In this document: piece after piece, positions 1 through 11,203 of the stretch
Layout of the letters: each line of letters opens with the position of its first letter
Position numbering within the stretch: position 1 is the first letter of the stretch
Assembly (NCBI GenBank): GCA_028571685.1
Contig: CM053141.1
Coordinates: 75,377,833-75,441,832, forward strand
Direction: 5' to 3'
Length of the DNA: 64,000 nt
DNA from: Heterohyrax brucei
Lineage: Eukaryota; Chordata; Mammalia; Hyracoidea; Procaviidae
Position numbers and translations under genes: made by a program
Notes under the pieces: model-generated
What the model saw: the letters and a program-made list of their open reading frames with translations, nothing else
Told to the model about the DNA's origin: nothing
Databases searched by the model: none

Positions 1-231
1 GTTCATCTAGTAATCTAGGGATCTGGGATTCAAAAGCAAGTCTTCCTAACTCTAAAGCTGATGGTTTTCTGTCTGGTTTTGCTGCAAAAGTAGATATCCT
101 GAGTCTAGAAAAGATTTGGAGGAAACTGAACAATTCTCTACCCTTAGAGAGTTATTATAAAACTACTACTAAAGCACCAATAGAAGAAGCAAGAATTTGT
201 AAGTCATTTAGAGAAACAACACAAAAATAAA

Positions 232-381
232 CCTGCTGCCATCAAGTCAATTCTGATCCATAAAGACCCTATAAGACAGAGTAGAACTGCCCCATAGAGT
301 TTCCAAGGAGCACCTGGTAGATTTGAACTGCTGACTTTTTGGTTAGCAGCCATAGCACTTAACTACTATGCCACCAGGGCC
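232..381 (-). mobile_element. AfroSINE
   Basis: On the minus strand this reads as the AfroSINE body. It has the tRNA-like head (CCTGGTGGCATAGTAGTTAA), the block around GCTAACCAAAAAGTCAGCAG, then CTTGGAAACTCTATGGGGCA and the GTCTTATAGGGTC block. The tail motif TGACTTGATGGCAGCAGG ends the copy. AfroSINEs are non-coding and are mobilised by a LINE. Near full length (about 150 bp). Confidence 0.88.
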
Positions 382-1740
382 ATGGTAGATGCCAGCCTTT
401 TCACCTGAGATTCCCTTGGTCTCAGAGACTTCGAGCAGGGAGATGATTTTCAGGAGAAGGTACTAGGCTACTCGGGAAGAAAGAGGAGGGAAACAGGTTT
501 ATCTTTTGTGCTTTTGAGGTAGTTCCCCAAAGGACAGGCTGCAGGAACTCTGTTGTCCTGGCTGTCTCTATGCCTGAAGAAAAAAAAAAGTAAAGGGTCC
601 TTCTGCCAGATGGCACATGTAGCCCATTGAACCAGGACCAAGAAGAGAGGAAGCAACCACAACAGTAGCTCTGCCTAACACTAAATACTCTGCCTGTGAC
701 AGGCATTTCCTTTAAAATCCCTTTTGGGAAGGTAGTATGCAGATTGGATATAAGAAGGTTATATTGAATAGAATAGGCCAAATGGGCATTCATATCCACA
801 ATTTTCAGATGAGGACATCAGGCTTGGATGGGTTTGACTTACCCAAAGATGGAAAGTCAGGTCTACAATCCAGGTTGCCAAGACTAGTGTTTAACTCTCT
901 TCTCCAGGCTGGTTGACTTCGTGGGTATAACTTCTTTTCTTTTTTCCTTTATGAATTTTATTATTTCACAAAAAAGAGATATGGGGTGGGGAGGCAAGAA
1001 TCAGTAAGAGTGGAACACATGGAAATAATATACATAAAAATACTTTGAAGACAGTAACGCTATATAGATGCTATATATACATTTGTATATATATGTAGAC
1101 TGTAAAGCTATATGGGCTAGAAAGAAGAATGCTCATATTGAGATATGGAAAAAAAAAAAGGTTGCAGAGATTACTGGCCAAGACATTGATGAGGAAACAC
1201 ATCTCTCTTTCTTCTCCAAAAAATAAAGTAGGTCATGAAAACAGGTTATAGAAGAAATATTGATCATTCAATACGAAGTTATCAAAAATTCTTTTCCCTT
1301 AAGCCAGCTTTGATTATTTTTAAGGTGGCTAGGTTAGAAACACTACCCCCAGCCTAAAAAAGTGTACTGATGGAGGAAACATATGAAAGCTTCAGAAAAA
1401 AATTATCCGCCCAATGGACAGATAAGACTGGCCTGATTTGGGGTCGTGTGTGAAGGAAAGAAAATAGCATTAATCCAAAGGGTAAGCTCTGAGTCAGAGA
1501 AACTTGTATTTTCCACTTGCTACAGAGTCCCCAGCAGACCAAAAAGGGAAATAACATGACCCTAAGTTAAGGACATTTTTAGTGAGAAACTAGGCCAATC
1601 ATCACCTAGCAGCTGAGGGTCCCCTCCTGAAGGAAATTAGGCACATTTCCCAGACTAAGACACACCTGTATGTGAGTTGTTATCTAAATACGACCCCTAG
1701 TTTCCAACTTGTGTGGCACTCACAGAGGAAAATCTTGGTA
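382..1740. other. unclassified, no gene seen
   Basis: The minus strand has a 125-codon open frame at 422-799, but it shows no domain and overlaps a second frame. There is a short TA-rich run at about 1055-1095. I recognise no repeat family or exon here. Confidence 0.4.
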
Positions 1741-1744
1741 ATTT

Positions 1745-1955
1745 GATGCCCTGTGAATCATAGACCCATGGAATATTTAAATTGCAATGGATTAGAGAGC
1801 ATCTAATCCAGTTTCCTCATTTTACAAATACGTGATTAAGGCCATGGGTGATTAAGCAACTTGCCTAGGGTCACCTATGTAGTAGCAGAGCTGGACTGAA
1901 GCCAGGTCTTCTAAGCACAGTCCAGTACTTCCTATACTCTTGAGAATATGTTCCA
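1745..1955 (-). mobile_element. MIR-family SINE relic
   Basis: The diagnostic minus-orientation MIR blocks are present in order: CATTTTACAAATACGTGATT (usually CATTTTACAGATGAGGAAAC), then AACTTGCCTAGGGTCACC, then GCAGAGCTGGACTGAAGCCA. MIR is an ancient tRNA-derived mammalian SINE, and the divergence fits that age. The preceding block (AATCATAGACCCATGG) may belong to a MIR-related subfamily. Confidence 0.7.
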
Positions 1956-2009
1956 TAAAATGCAGTTGGATGTGTATAGTTCATTATAGGACCTAACTAT
2001 AGAACTAAA

Positions 2010-3012
2010 CAGGGGAAGAGTGGTTCAGCTGTAGAACCCTGGCCTTCCATGCATGAGATCTGAGTTCAGTTTATAGCCAAAGTACTACAAGCCCAGCCAC
2101 CACTCATCCGTCAGTGGAAACTTTCACGTTGCTATGATGCTGAATAGACTGCAGTAGAACTTTCTAAAAATTGTATGGTAGAGGTATCTAACCTCCTCTA
2201 ACTTCACAAGGAGGAAGCAGAACCAAGATTAATAGCTCGAGGCTGATTCCTATGAAACAAAGATCAGACCCTCTACCCTCCAAACTTTTTACCAATTTTC
2301 ACGCCAACCGGTCCCTCCCACAGTATTCTCTACTTCTCTTCTGGGTTTGCTGTTTCATTGCAGTGGCCACACAGAACTCATAGACAACATTCAGTAGGGC
2401 AGAAATAGGTTACAATTCTGGTTGAGGAATACTCAGGATACAGTTTTTTGATCAGGAAAAGCTCTTCTCAGCTGTGCCCTGAAGCACACATTTTTCTGGC
2501 CACTCAGTCACTGCCTTGCTAGAACAAGTGTTACAAAATTCATTCAACTCTGCCAATAAATGCCCAGAATCACTCTACTCCACCAGAAAGTTTCTACCTA
2601 AGGGCACTCAGCTCTGTCACTCCATGGATTGGTGAGCCTAGCTCATTTTAAACCTAGTGGGATGGCAACACTAACCAGTTCCTTTGTTAGGGTTTCAGAC
2701 ATCTTATTTGCGTGGTCCCATCTCCACAAGGATATTATGCACCTTATTTACATTATTAGTAAACTATCCAATCCCCTTATTGGACCATAAGCACCTCATT
2801 TACATAGCCGCACCCAGTCGTTTGGTCAGAGTTACAAGATTATGGCTAGAAGCATCTTATTAAATAATTCAACTGCACTGCAAACTTCTAGTCTAAGATG
2901 GACTAAGAAGAAAGGACTGGGGTCTACTTCCAAAAGTCAGTCAATGAAAATCCTATGGATCACAACAGTCTGATCCCATTGTGTGGGGGGCTGCCGTGAT
3001 TTGGGGACAGGC
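2010..3012 (+). mobile_element. long RTE-derived SINE, split by a later repeat
   Basis: Two half-copies (about 2010-2166 and 2885-3012) match consecutive parts of the long SINE at 29690-29975. The left half has the CAACCACC-like start, GCTATGATGCTGAATAGACT and GCAGTAGAACTT. The right half resumes at AGTCTAAGATGGACTAAGAA and runs through GATCACAACAGTCTGATCC. About 720 bp of unrelated repeat lies between. The bases flanking the insert look duplicated (AACTTTCT and AACTTCT). The 3' end is poorly preserved. Confidence 0.7.
2167..2884. repeat. unclassified interspersed repeat, copy 1
   Basis: This block interrupts a SINE and is homologous to a second block at about 19400-20300. Shared landmarks are CACAAGG, GATTCCTATGA, TTACCAATT, CATTGCA, GATCAGGA with CTCTTCTCAGC, TCCATGGAT, and near the end GAGTTACAAG with TATGGC. 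Size and style suggest a solo LTR, but I could not find clean TG...CA ends. It is younger than the SINE it splits. Confidence 0.5.
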
Positions 3013-4535
3013 TTCAACAACATGTAGGAACATGAAAACTAAGTGTTCACTTCCCCTTTACTTCTTTACTTGGACCAAATCACAAAGAAAGTCATTGACA
3101 TCATTTACTCAATCTGAAGCAGCACTAATCAGTAAATAAATTTTAAATCCAATTGCTCATGCTAAGGATTGTTAAAAAGATTTAAAACTCTTTCTATAGT
3201 TTTTCCATTAACATATTTAGGGAACAAATTATGCCATTTCTTGTCTTCTCAGCCCCAAATTCACAACAATATTTAAAATAAAGAAATTATATCATGTAAC
3301 TGGGGTGGAAACCAGGTTGAACCAAGACTCCTAGATTCCTGAGTATGGTCAATTGTGTCAGCAGCTGTTATTTTGTATCCATTTCCTGTCCTGCTCACAG
3401 CCTGCTGGATGATGACAAAGGACATCATGCCACCATGCCCAAAGGTCCTCCTATAGACCCAGACACTTGAACTTCAAATGGCTCCTCACTATCACCCAGA
3501 AGTATTTAGGTCACTACTAAATTCATTCAAGTAACTGTTTCACACTCCACTGTCCTCAAGCTTCCATCCCACTGGATTCACTCAGTCTATAGAATAATCT
3601 GAACCTCCACTCACTGAAAAACAATCACTATAGTTTAATATTACCTACCAAAACTTCCCTGCTTGTCACTCTGAAGTATCCTTGTGTTTTCTATCTTTTC
3701 TCAAAGAAACAAATGTTCCTTTTCTTTTCAAAGACTCATCTTCAACTTGTGTTTGTGAATCCTCTCTCCTGGGACATTTATCAACACTTATCAACTTTGT
3801 CTTCTTCAGTTTCATTTTCTCCTCCTCTAACTTCCCCCTTACCTCCAAAAAAAAAAGCTCAAATTTCCCTTAAACTTTCAAAAAACTCTTGTGCCTAGTT
3901 CTTCTCAAACCAAACCCAGTCTCTACTCTTCCTTTTTATTGTCAAACTTACTGAACAAGTGATCTACGATCTCAGCCTCCTTAATGCTTTATACTCTCAC
4001 TTTGTTCTAATAGTCTCCTGAAATTACTTTTCTCAAGAACTAAAACAATTAGTCATTAAACCCAATGGCCTATTTTGAGTTTGCAGCTTTTCCTTCTTTC
4101 TTTTTTTTTTTTTTTCTTTTGACATTCTTGCAGGGTTTTGCTCACTTGGAAAATATTTACTAAGCATCTACTTTGGCAAGGTAGATGTTACTCTTTATTT
4201 TCATTTTTATCCATGTGTGAGTTTATCTTTATTCCTATGTGGAATAAAGATGAGTTATGCCCTGCCAGGAGCTGACAGCCAAGTAGAAGAAATAATTACA
4301 GCAGTGAATCAAGCAAGTGCTTCCTCTTTACAGTTCCATAGTGATTTGGTTATATAATTCCATGACATATATCAAGTTAAAGTTCCTTAAGAGAATGGAC
4401 CTCACCTTCTGTATCCCAGCTCTACTCTGCATACAGTCTTGACCATGGAAGGTAGTCAGACTCTGAGATGGCCTCAAAGATTCTCTCCTCTTAATTTTCA
4501 CGGCCTTGTATAGGCCCCTTCTATAGTGAATAAGG
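3013..4535. other. unclassified, pyrimidine-rich
   Basis: No gene or repeat family is recognised. A pyrimidine run lies at about 4090-4118, and an A-rich patch at about 3845-3858. Short opposing frames at 3666-3898 are low-complexity Ser/Lys/Phe-rich translations and look like chance. Confidence 0.35.
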
Positions 4536-4539
4536 TGAC

Positions 4540-7500
4540 CTTTATGCAACAGGTTTGTATTGTTTCACCAGGCTTGTTCAGTCTGTATGCCAAGCAACTA
4601 ATCCCAGAAGCTGGACTCTGTAAAGAAGAATGGGCCATCAGGATTGTAGGAAGACCATCAGGATTGTAGGAAGACTCACCAACAACACACATTATGCAGA
4701 AGACACAGCCTTGCTTCCTGAAAATGAAGTACAATTGAAACACTTACTGATGAAGATCAAAGACTGCAGACTTCAGCATAGATTATACATTAACATAAAC
4801 AAAATGAAAATCCTCACAACTAGACCAATAAACATGATAAACAGAACAGATTGTGGTTGTCAAAGATTTCATTTTACTTGGATCCACAGTCAACACCTAG
4901 GGAAACAGCAGTCAAGAAATCAAAAAGTACATTGCATTGGGCAAACTGACTGCAAAAAACCTCTTTTGACGTGTTAAAAAGTACGTATATCACCTTGAGG
5001 ACTAAGGTGCACCTGACTCAAGCCATGGTGTTTTCAATCACTCCATATATGTGCAAAAAGCTAGATGATGAATAAAGAAGACTGAAGAACAACTGATGCC
5101 TTTTATGGTGTTGGTGAAGAATATTAAATATACCATGCGCCTCCAAAAGAATGAACAAATCTGTCTTAGAGGATGTACAACCAGAATGCTCCTTAGAAGC
5201 AAAGATAATGAGACTATTTCTCACATCCTTTGTTTTTCATTTGTTTGTTTTAGTACACATATTGTTTTACGACCATTAGTTAACAGGTCAAAATTCTCCC
5301 TTCTCAATCGTGGGTTCCCTATTACTAGCTTTCATGTCCCCTCCTGCCTTTCAGTCCTTGACCCTGTATTGTCATGCCCCTTTAGTCTCATTTTGTTTTA
5401 TGTCCTGTCCAACCTTTGGCTGAAGGGTGAATCTCAGGAATGAATTCCTTATTAAGCTGAAAGGGTGTCCAGGGGCCATACTCTCAGAGTTTCTTGAGTC
5501 TCTGTCAGACCAGCAAGTCCAGTCTTTCTGTCTGAGTTAGAGTTTTGTTCCACATTTTTTTCCAGCTCTGTTTGGGGCCCTCTGTTGTGATCCCTGTCGG
5601 TGGTAGTAGCCAAGCATCATCTAGTTGTACTGGACTTAGCCTGGTAGAGGCCATTGTAGATGTGATCCATTAGTCCTTGCATTAATTTTTCCCTTGTTTG
5701 TTTAGTTTTCTTCATTCTTCCTTGCTCCCAAAGGGGTAAGACTAGTGGAGTACCCTTGATGGCCACTCACAGGCTTTTAAGACCTCAGACACTACTCACC
5801 AAAGTAGAATGTAGAACATTTTCTTTTTAAACTATGTTATGCTAACTAAGTGAGCTGTTTCCCAAGACAATGGTCCACACAGCCCTCAGCCCAGCAATTT
5901 GGTCCCTCAGGCAGTTTAGATGTGTCTGTGGAGCTTCCATGACGTTGCCTTGGGCAAGTTATGTTGGCTTCCCCAATACTGTTACTGTCTCACCCTTCCC
6001 CTAACTTACCTATTGTGTGGTTAGTGTCTTTCAATCCTCACTTCTCCCATTCCTCATAACTATCAAAGATTGTTTCTTTTTACATGTAAACCTTTTCATG
6101 AGGTTTTACAGTAGCAATCTCACACAATGTTTGTCATTTTGCGATTGACTTATTTCACTCAGCATGATGCCCTCCAGTTTGCTCCATGTTAAGATACTTC
6201 ACAGATTCATCATTGTTCTTTGTGTATATGTACCATAGTTTGTTTATCCATTAATTTTTTGATGGGCATCTAGGTTGTTTCCAACTTTTTGTTGTTGTGA
6301 ATAATGCTGCAATGAACACAGATGTGCATATGTCTAATCATGCAACAGCTCTTATTTCTCTAGGATATATTCCTAGTAACAGGATTGCTGGATCATATGG
6401 TATTTCTATTTCTATTTCTAAGGAAGTACCATATTGTTTTCCCAAATGGTTGTATCATTTTGCATTCCTACCAGCAGTTCCAATCTTCCCACAGCCTCTT
6501 CATCATTTGTTATCTCCTGTTTTTCTGATTCATACCAGTAATGCTGGATGAGCTAGTGTATCTCATTGTGGTTTTGATTTGCATTTCTGTAATGGCCAGT
6601 AATTACGAGCACTTCTCTAAGTATCTTTTGGTGGCTTCAGTATCTTCTTTGGTTAAGTGTTTGTTCATTTCCTTTGCCCATTTCTAATTGGATTGTCTTT
6701 CTATTATAGAAGTGTTGAATTTTCTTGCAGGTTTTAGGTATTAGACCTTTGTCTGGTTTGTTAGCTGAAAAATGTTTCTCCAGTATGTAGATTCTCTTTT
6801 CACTCTTTCTGTGAAGTTTTCTGATAAGTCTGTTTACTTTTTTGATGATCCCAATTATCTAGCTTATCTTCTGGAGTATGTGGACTGTTGGTTATGGTTT
6901 GTATCATGCTAATGCCTTGTATTAGGGCTTCCGGTGTTTATCCTATTTTTTCTTCTATCAACTTTATAGTTTTTGCTTTATATTTGGTTTTTGATCCATT
7001 TTTAATTGGTTTTTTTATATGGTTCCTGTTCCATTTTTTTACAGATGCAGATCTAGGTTTGACAGCACCATTTGTTAAAAAGATTGCCTTTTCACCCTTG
7101 GATGAACTTTGGGCCCTTGTCAAAGATCATGTGACCATAAGTGAATGGATTTATATGTGGGTTCTCAATTCTGTTTCATTGGTCAGAGGGTCTTCCCTCT
7201 GTAATACCATTGCTGTATAGTAGGTTCTAAGGTTAGGTAATGTGTGTTCTCCTACTTTATTCTTTTTCTTCTATAGTGCTTTACTTATCCAGGGCTTCTT
7301 CCCTTTCCATATAAAGTTAATGATAAGTTTTTGTTTTTTCATCTCTTTAAAGAATGTTGTTGGTATTTGGATCAAGACTGCATTGTATTGTGTCACATAC
7401 TTTGTACAGATTATCAAGAAGAATCAGTCCACGGAGAAGGACCTCATGCTTGGTAGAGGATCAGCAAAAAAGAAGAAGACCCTCAATGAGATAGACCGCA

Positions 7501-7604
7501 AAGTGGCTGCAACAATTGTGAGGATGGCTTAGCGCCAGGCAGTGTTTCATTCTATTGTGCATAGGGCTGCTGTACTAAAACTAACTCAGTGGCACCTAAC
7601 AACA
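4540..7604 (+). mobile_element. RTE (BovB-like) LINE 3' half, interrupted by L1
   Basis: The RTE lies in two pieces, 4540-5232 and 7393-7604. The first encodes the reverse-transcriptase core: the frame at 4630-4977 contains THYAEDTALL, the YADD-box equivalent with the second Asp changed to Glu-Asp context, then LKHLLMKIKDC and NINKMKILTT. The second piece carries the C-terminal segment (EKDLMLG and the Arg/Lys-rich stretch) and the tail GTGGCACCTAACAACAA. A minus-strand L1 separates them. The element is 5'-truncated and its frame is broken in several places. Confidence 0.85.
5233..7392 (-). mobile_element. L1 LINE, 5'-truncated, inserted in RTE
   Basis: The 3' end lies at the left, marked by a T-rich tail (TTTTTCATTTGTTTGTTTT). 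Next comes the L1 3' UTR type also seen at 24095-24640 and 31844-32360. Further right (about 6240-7390) are sequences typical of antisense L1 3' UTR and ORF2 C-terminus (AATAATGCTGCAATGAACAC, GGATTGCTGGATCATATGG). The flanks carry a 12-bp duplication with one mismatch: TCACATCCTTTG at 5221-5232 and TCACATACTTTG at 7393-7404. About 2.16 kb of an element that is normally 6-8 kb. Confidence 0.88.
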
Positions 7605-7607
7605 ATG

Positions 7608-7998
7608 CAGCCAATAGAAAAATGCAGAAATGATGGTTTCTGACTTCAGTGGCTAGGTTGTAGAAAACATTGTGGCTTTACTTTGTTGTCTTTTGGATCA
7701 TGCATTCTGGAAGAATCCTGCATAAGAAGACTGAAGCAGTCCTATGACTGAAGCCTCCTGCCAACAGTCATGTAAATGAGCCATCTTGGATGCAAATTCT
7801 CCAGCTTCAGTCCTCAGACAACTGTAGCTCTAGCTGACATACTGATGGAAACACTTTGAGAGAATCCAAGGAAGAAAATCTCAAGAAGCCACGATCATGA
7901 GTGACTCACAGAAACTGTGAGATAATAAATGCTTATTGTTTTAGGATGACAAATTTTCTAATAATTTATTATACAACAATAGATAACTAATTCAGATT
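7608..7998 (+). mobile_element. MLT1-like MaLR LTR relic
   Basis: The 3' part has the typical MaLR order: CTTCAGTCCTCAGACAACTG, then AACTGTGAGATAATAAATG as the poly(A) signal region, TTATTGTTTTAGG, and finally ACAATAGATAACTAAT. MLT1 LTRs are ancient placental ERVL-MaLR fossils. This copy is old and degraded, with no internal region seen. Confidence 0.65.
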
Positions 7999-9938
7999 TT
8001 GGTATCTGTCAGTTTTCTAATGTTGCTTTAACAGACAATATCCTTCTATTCATTAATTTTTCCTGGATGCGTACATATATTAGAAGTTCCTTCTTCCTAG
8101 ACTGTCTTAATTTATAGACTACTCCAGAACATGTCCACCACAGGTCACCCTGCTTGTTTTTGAAATACTGCTGACATAGCTTCTAGCATCACAGAAACAT
8201 ATAAGTCACCACAATATGGCAAACTGACAGATAAGTAGTGGAAGTTCAAACCGTAACTGAGGGAGAGCTGCCTATCCAAAATAGAGTTGAATTCAATGAC
8301 ATGGATGGAGTAAAAATTTTGAGACCGTCATTGGCTGATAGGGCACAACTCAAAATGAGAATAGCTATAAATATCCATTAATAATCGGAACACAAAATGT
8401 GTTGAAGTAAAAATCTAAGAAAATTGAAAGTCATCAAAAATGAAATGGAATGTATAGATACTGATATCTTAGGCATTAGTGAGCTAACCATTTGAAATCA
8501 GACATCATATGGTCTATTACTCAGGAAATAACAAATTGAAAGAGAATGATGTTGCATTCATAGCCAAAGAGAACATTTTAAGATCTATCCTGAAGTACAA
8601 TGTTGTCAGTGATAGGGTAATATCCATGCACCCACAAGGGAGACTAGTTAATATGACTATTATTCCAATTTACCTACAAAACGCAAATGACAAAGGTAAA
8701 GAAATCAAAGGTTTTTAACAAATTCTGCAGTCTGAAATTGATCAAGCATGAAATCAAGTTGCACTGATGATTACTAGTGATTGGAATGTGAAAGTTGGAG
8801 ACAAAGGAGGATAGATAGTTTTAAAATATGACTTTTGTAATAGAAACTGTGCTAGAGATCATATTATAGAATTTGCAAGATGAGTGACTTCTTCATTGCA
8901 AATACCCTTTTTCAACAACATAAATGGTAGCTATACATGTGAATCTCACCAAAAGGGACACACGGGAATCAAGTTGACTACATCTATGAGAAGAGATGAT
9001 GGAAAAGCTCAAAATCATCAGTCAGAACAAGGCCAGGAGCCCACTGTGGAACAGACTATCAACTGGCTCATATGAAGGTTTAAACAGACATCAAAGAAAA
9101 TTAAAACAAATTCTCAAGAGCCAAAGTACAGCCTTGAGTATATATATCCCACCTGATTTTGGAGGCCATCCAAATAATAGATTTGATGACATGAACACTA
9201 ATGACTGAAGACCAGAAAAGTTATGGAATGGTATCAAGCACATCAGACATGAAGAGATCAAGAGGCCATTAAAAACACAGGAAAGGAGGAAAATACCAAA
9301 AATAGATGTCAGAAGAGACTCTGAAATGTGTTTCTGAACTCTGAGTAAGTAAACACAAGAAATCACAAAGTAAAAGAGCTGAACAGAGATTTCAAAGGGT
9401 GGCTCAAAAAGGCAAAGTAAAGCATTATAATGACATATGCAAAGACCTGCAGTTAGGAAACCAAAAGGGAAGAATACACTCAGCATTTCTCAAGTTGAAA
9501 GAACTGAAGAAAAACTGGCAATGCTGAAGAATTCTACGGGCTGGAATCATCAAAAGAAGATGGAATGAATACAGAGTGACTATACCAGAACTGGTTGACA
9601 TTCAGCAATTTCAGAGAGTACCATATAATCAAGAACCAAGGGTACTAAAGAAAGAAGTTCAAGTTGCACTGAAAACACTGGCAAACAAACAATGTTCTAG
9701 GAATTGACAGAGTATCAGCTGAGACTCTTCAATTAACAGATGCAACCGCAGAAGTGCTCAGTCAGTGGTCTATACCAAGAAATTTGAAAGTTACTGACTG
9801 GAAGAGACCCATATTCATTCCCATTCCAAAGAAAGATGAGCTGACAGAATTTGAAAATCATCAAACAATATCATGCATGTAAAATTTGGTGAACATCATT
9901 TAAGTCAGATTCGGAAAAGGACTTGGAATGATGCACAT

Positions 9939-10431
9939 TGTCATGGATTAAATAGTGTCTCTCCAAAAAATTGTGTTGCAATTTGGCTAAGCCATGACTC
10001 CTACTGTTGTGTGATGTTCCTTCATGTTGTAAATTGTGACTCTATGATGTTAATGAGGGAGGATGGGTGGCAATTTTGTTGGTGAGGCAGGACTCAATAT
10101 GTAAGATTATATTGTGCCTTGAGAAAATCTTTCGGGATATCAAGGAAAGGAAGGGAAGCAGATATTTGGGGGACCACCAAGAAGCAGTGCCAGAAGTAGA
10201 GCAGGTCCTCTGGACAGGACCTGGGATCCCTGTGTCTCAAAAGTTCCCAGTCCAGGGGAAGATTGATGACAAAGACATTCCTCTAGAGCCAACAGAGAAA
10301 GACTTCTCCTGGATCTGATGCCCTGAATTTGAATTTGTAGCCTACTGGACTGTAAAATAAAATTTCTTTTTTTTTTTTAAAGCCATTGACTTGTGATATT
10401 TCTATTAAAGCAGTACTAGATGACTAAAACA
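9939..10431 (+). mobile_element. ERVL-MaLR-like solo LTR, family A, copy 1
   Basis: A 493-bp LTR fossil begins TGTCATGGATTAAATAGTGT and ends ACTAAAACA. It carries a poly(A) signal region (AAAATAAAATTTC) near the 3' end. Flanks CACAT (9934-9938) and GACAT (10432-10436) give a 5-bp duplication with one mismatch, and RTE sequence resumes directly after it. Homologous copies lie at 21272-21794, 54948-55468 and, reversed, 27148-27642. No internal retroviral region is seen. Younger than the host RTE. Confidence 0.8.
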
Positions 10432-10500
10432 GACATCACTGCTGATGTCAAATGAATCTTGGCTGAAAGCAGAGAATATCAGAAAGATATTTACTTGTGT

Positions 10501-10915
10501 TGTTAGGGTCCATGATTTTCAAGACGTGACACTGTTACTTTAAAGGTTAAATTTTATTAAAAAGTATGCCCAATAGGAAAAATATTGGTGCACCAGGGAC
10601 GCACCCCAAGCTACACAGAGCAGGGGGCGACGATGAGTTTCCTCAGCACCTAGTATTTAAGTCGTGAGATTGCAAAGCAGGGAAGGTGAACTGACCTTTA
10701 CATTGATTGGTTAACTCCTATTAGTTGTAAAATGTGGTCAAGGTCTAGGGGTCACTTGCAGGCTGTCACTTGCAAGGTTGCCCCCAGGCTTGTCTTGTGA
10801 CAGTGTTTTGTAAGACAAAGGTGAGATTATTCTATGGTATTTTCTGCTATTAAGTTGTTTCCTGGGGCTTTCTTTAATACCTCGAATTTTTACCACGCCC
10901 TTCCTCATTTCAACA
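10501..10915 (-). mobile_element. solo LTR with 4-bp target duplication (class I-like)
   Basis: This 415-bp block runs from TGTTAGGG to TTTCAACA, so both ends are TG...CA. It is flanked by GTGT (10497-10500) and GTGT (10916-10919). The RTE reading TTACTTGTGT-TTTATTAACTA is restored when the block is removed. On the minus strand there is a TTAAATA promoter-like motif and an AATAAA near the end, which set the orientation. A 4-bp duplication fits gammaretrovirus-like (ERV1) integration. It is a solo LTR fossil with no internal part. Confidence 0.82.
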
Positions 10916-11023
10916 GTGTTTTATTAACTATACAAAGCATTCAGTTATATGAATTATAACAAATGATGGATTATTTTGAAGAATGGGAATTCCAGAACAA
11001 CTAATGGTGCTTATGTGGAACCT

Positions 11024-11203
11024 TGGAAACCCTGGTGGGTAGTTGTTAAGTGTAGTTAATTACTGTGGCTGCTAACCAACAGATCAGCAGCTCAAATCTA
11101 ACAGGTGCTTCTTGGAAACTCTATGGAGCAGTTCTACAACATTCTATAGGGTCATTGTGAGTTGGAACTGACTGAACAGCAGCAGGTTTGATTGTTGGTT
11201 TGG
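11024..11203 (+). mobile_element. AfroSINE in RTE
   Basis: Head GGAAACCCTGGTGGGTAGTT, body GGCTGCTAACCAACAGATCA and CTTGGAAACTCTATGGAGCA, tail GTTGGAACTGACTGAACAGC then a T/G-rich end (TTGGTTTGG). Flanking duplications are TTATGTGGAACCT (11011-11023) and TTATGTGAAACCT (11204-11216), 12 of 13 identical, and RTE sequence continues across. Full length. Confidence 0.92.

Noticed and set aside
6297-7220. Plus-strand frames of 84 and 110 codons that look conserved
   Set aside because: They are antisense readings of an L1 3' UTR and ORF2 end.
9091-9486. 131-codon minus-strand frame
   Set aside because: Antisense of RTE coding sequence; the A-rich sense strand of LINEs readily gives long Phe/Leu-rich antisense frames.
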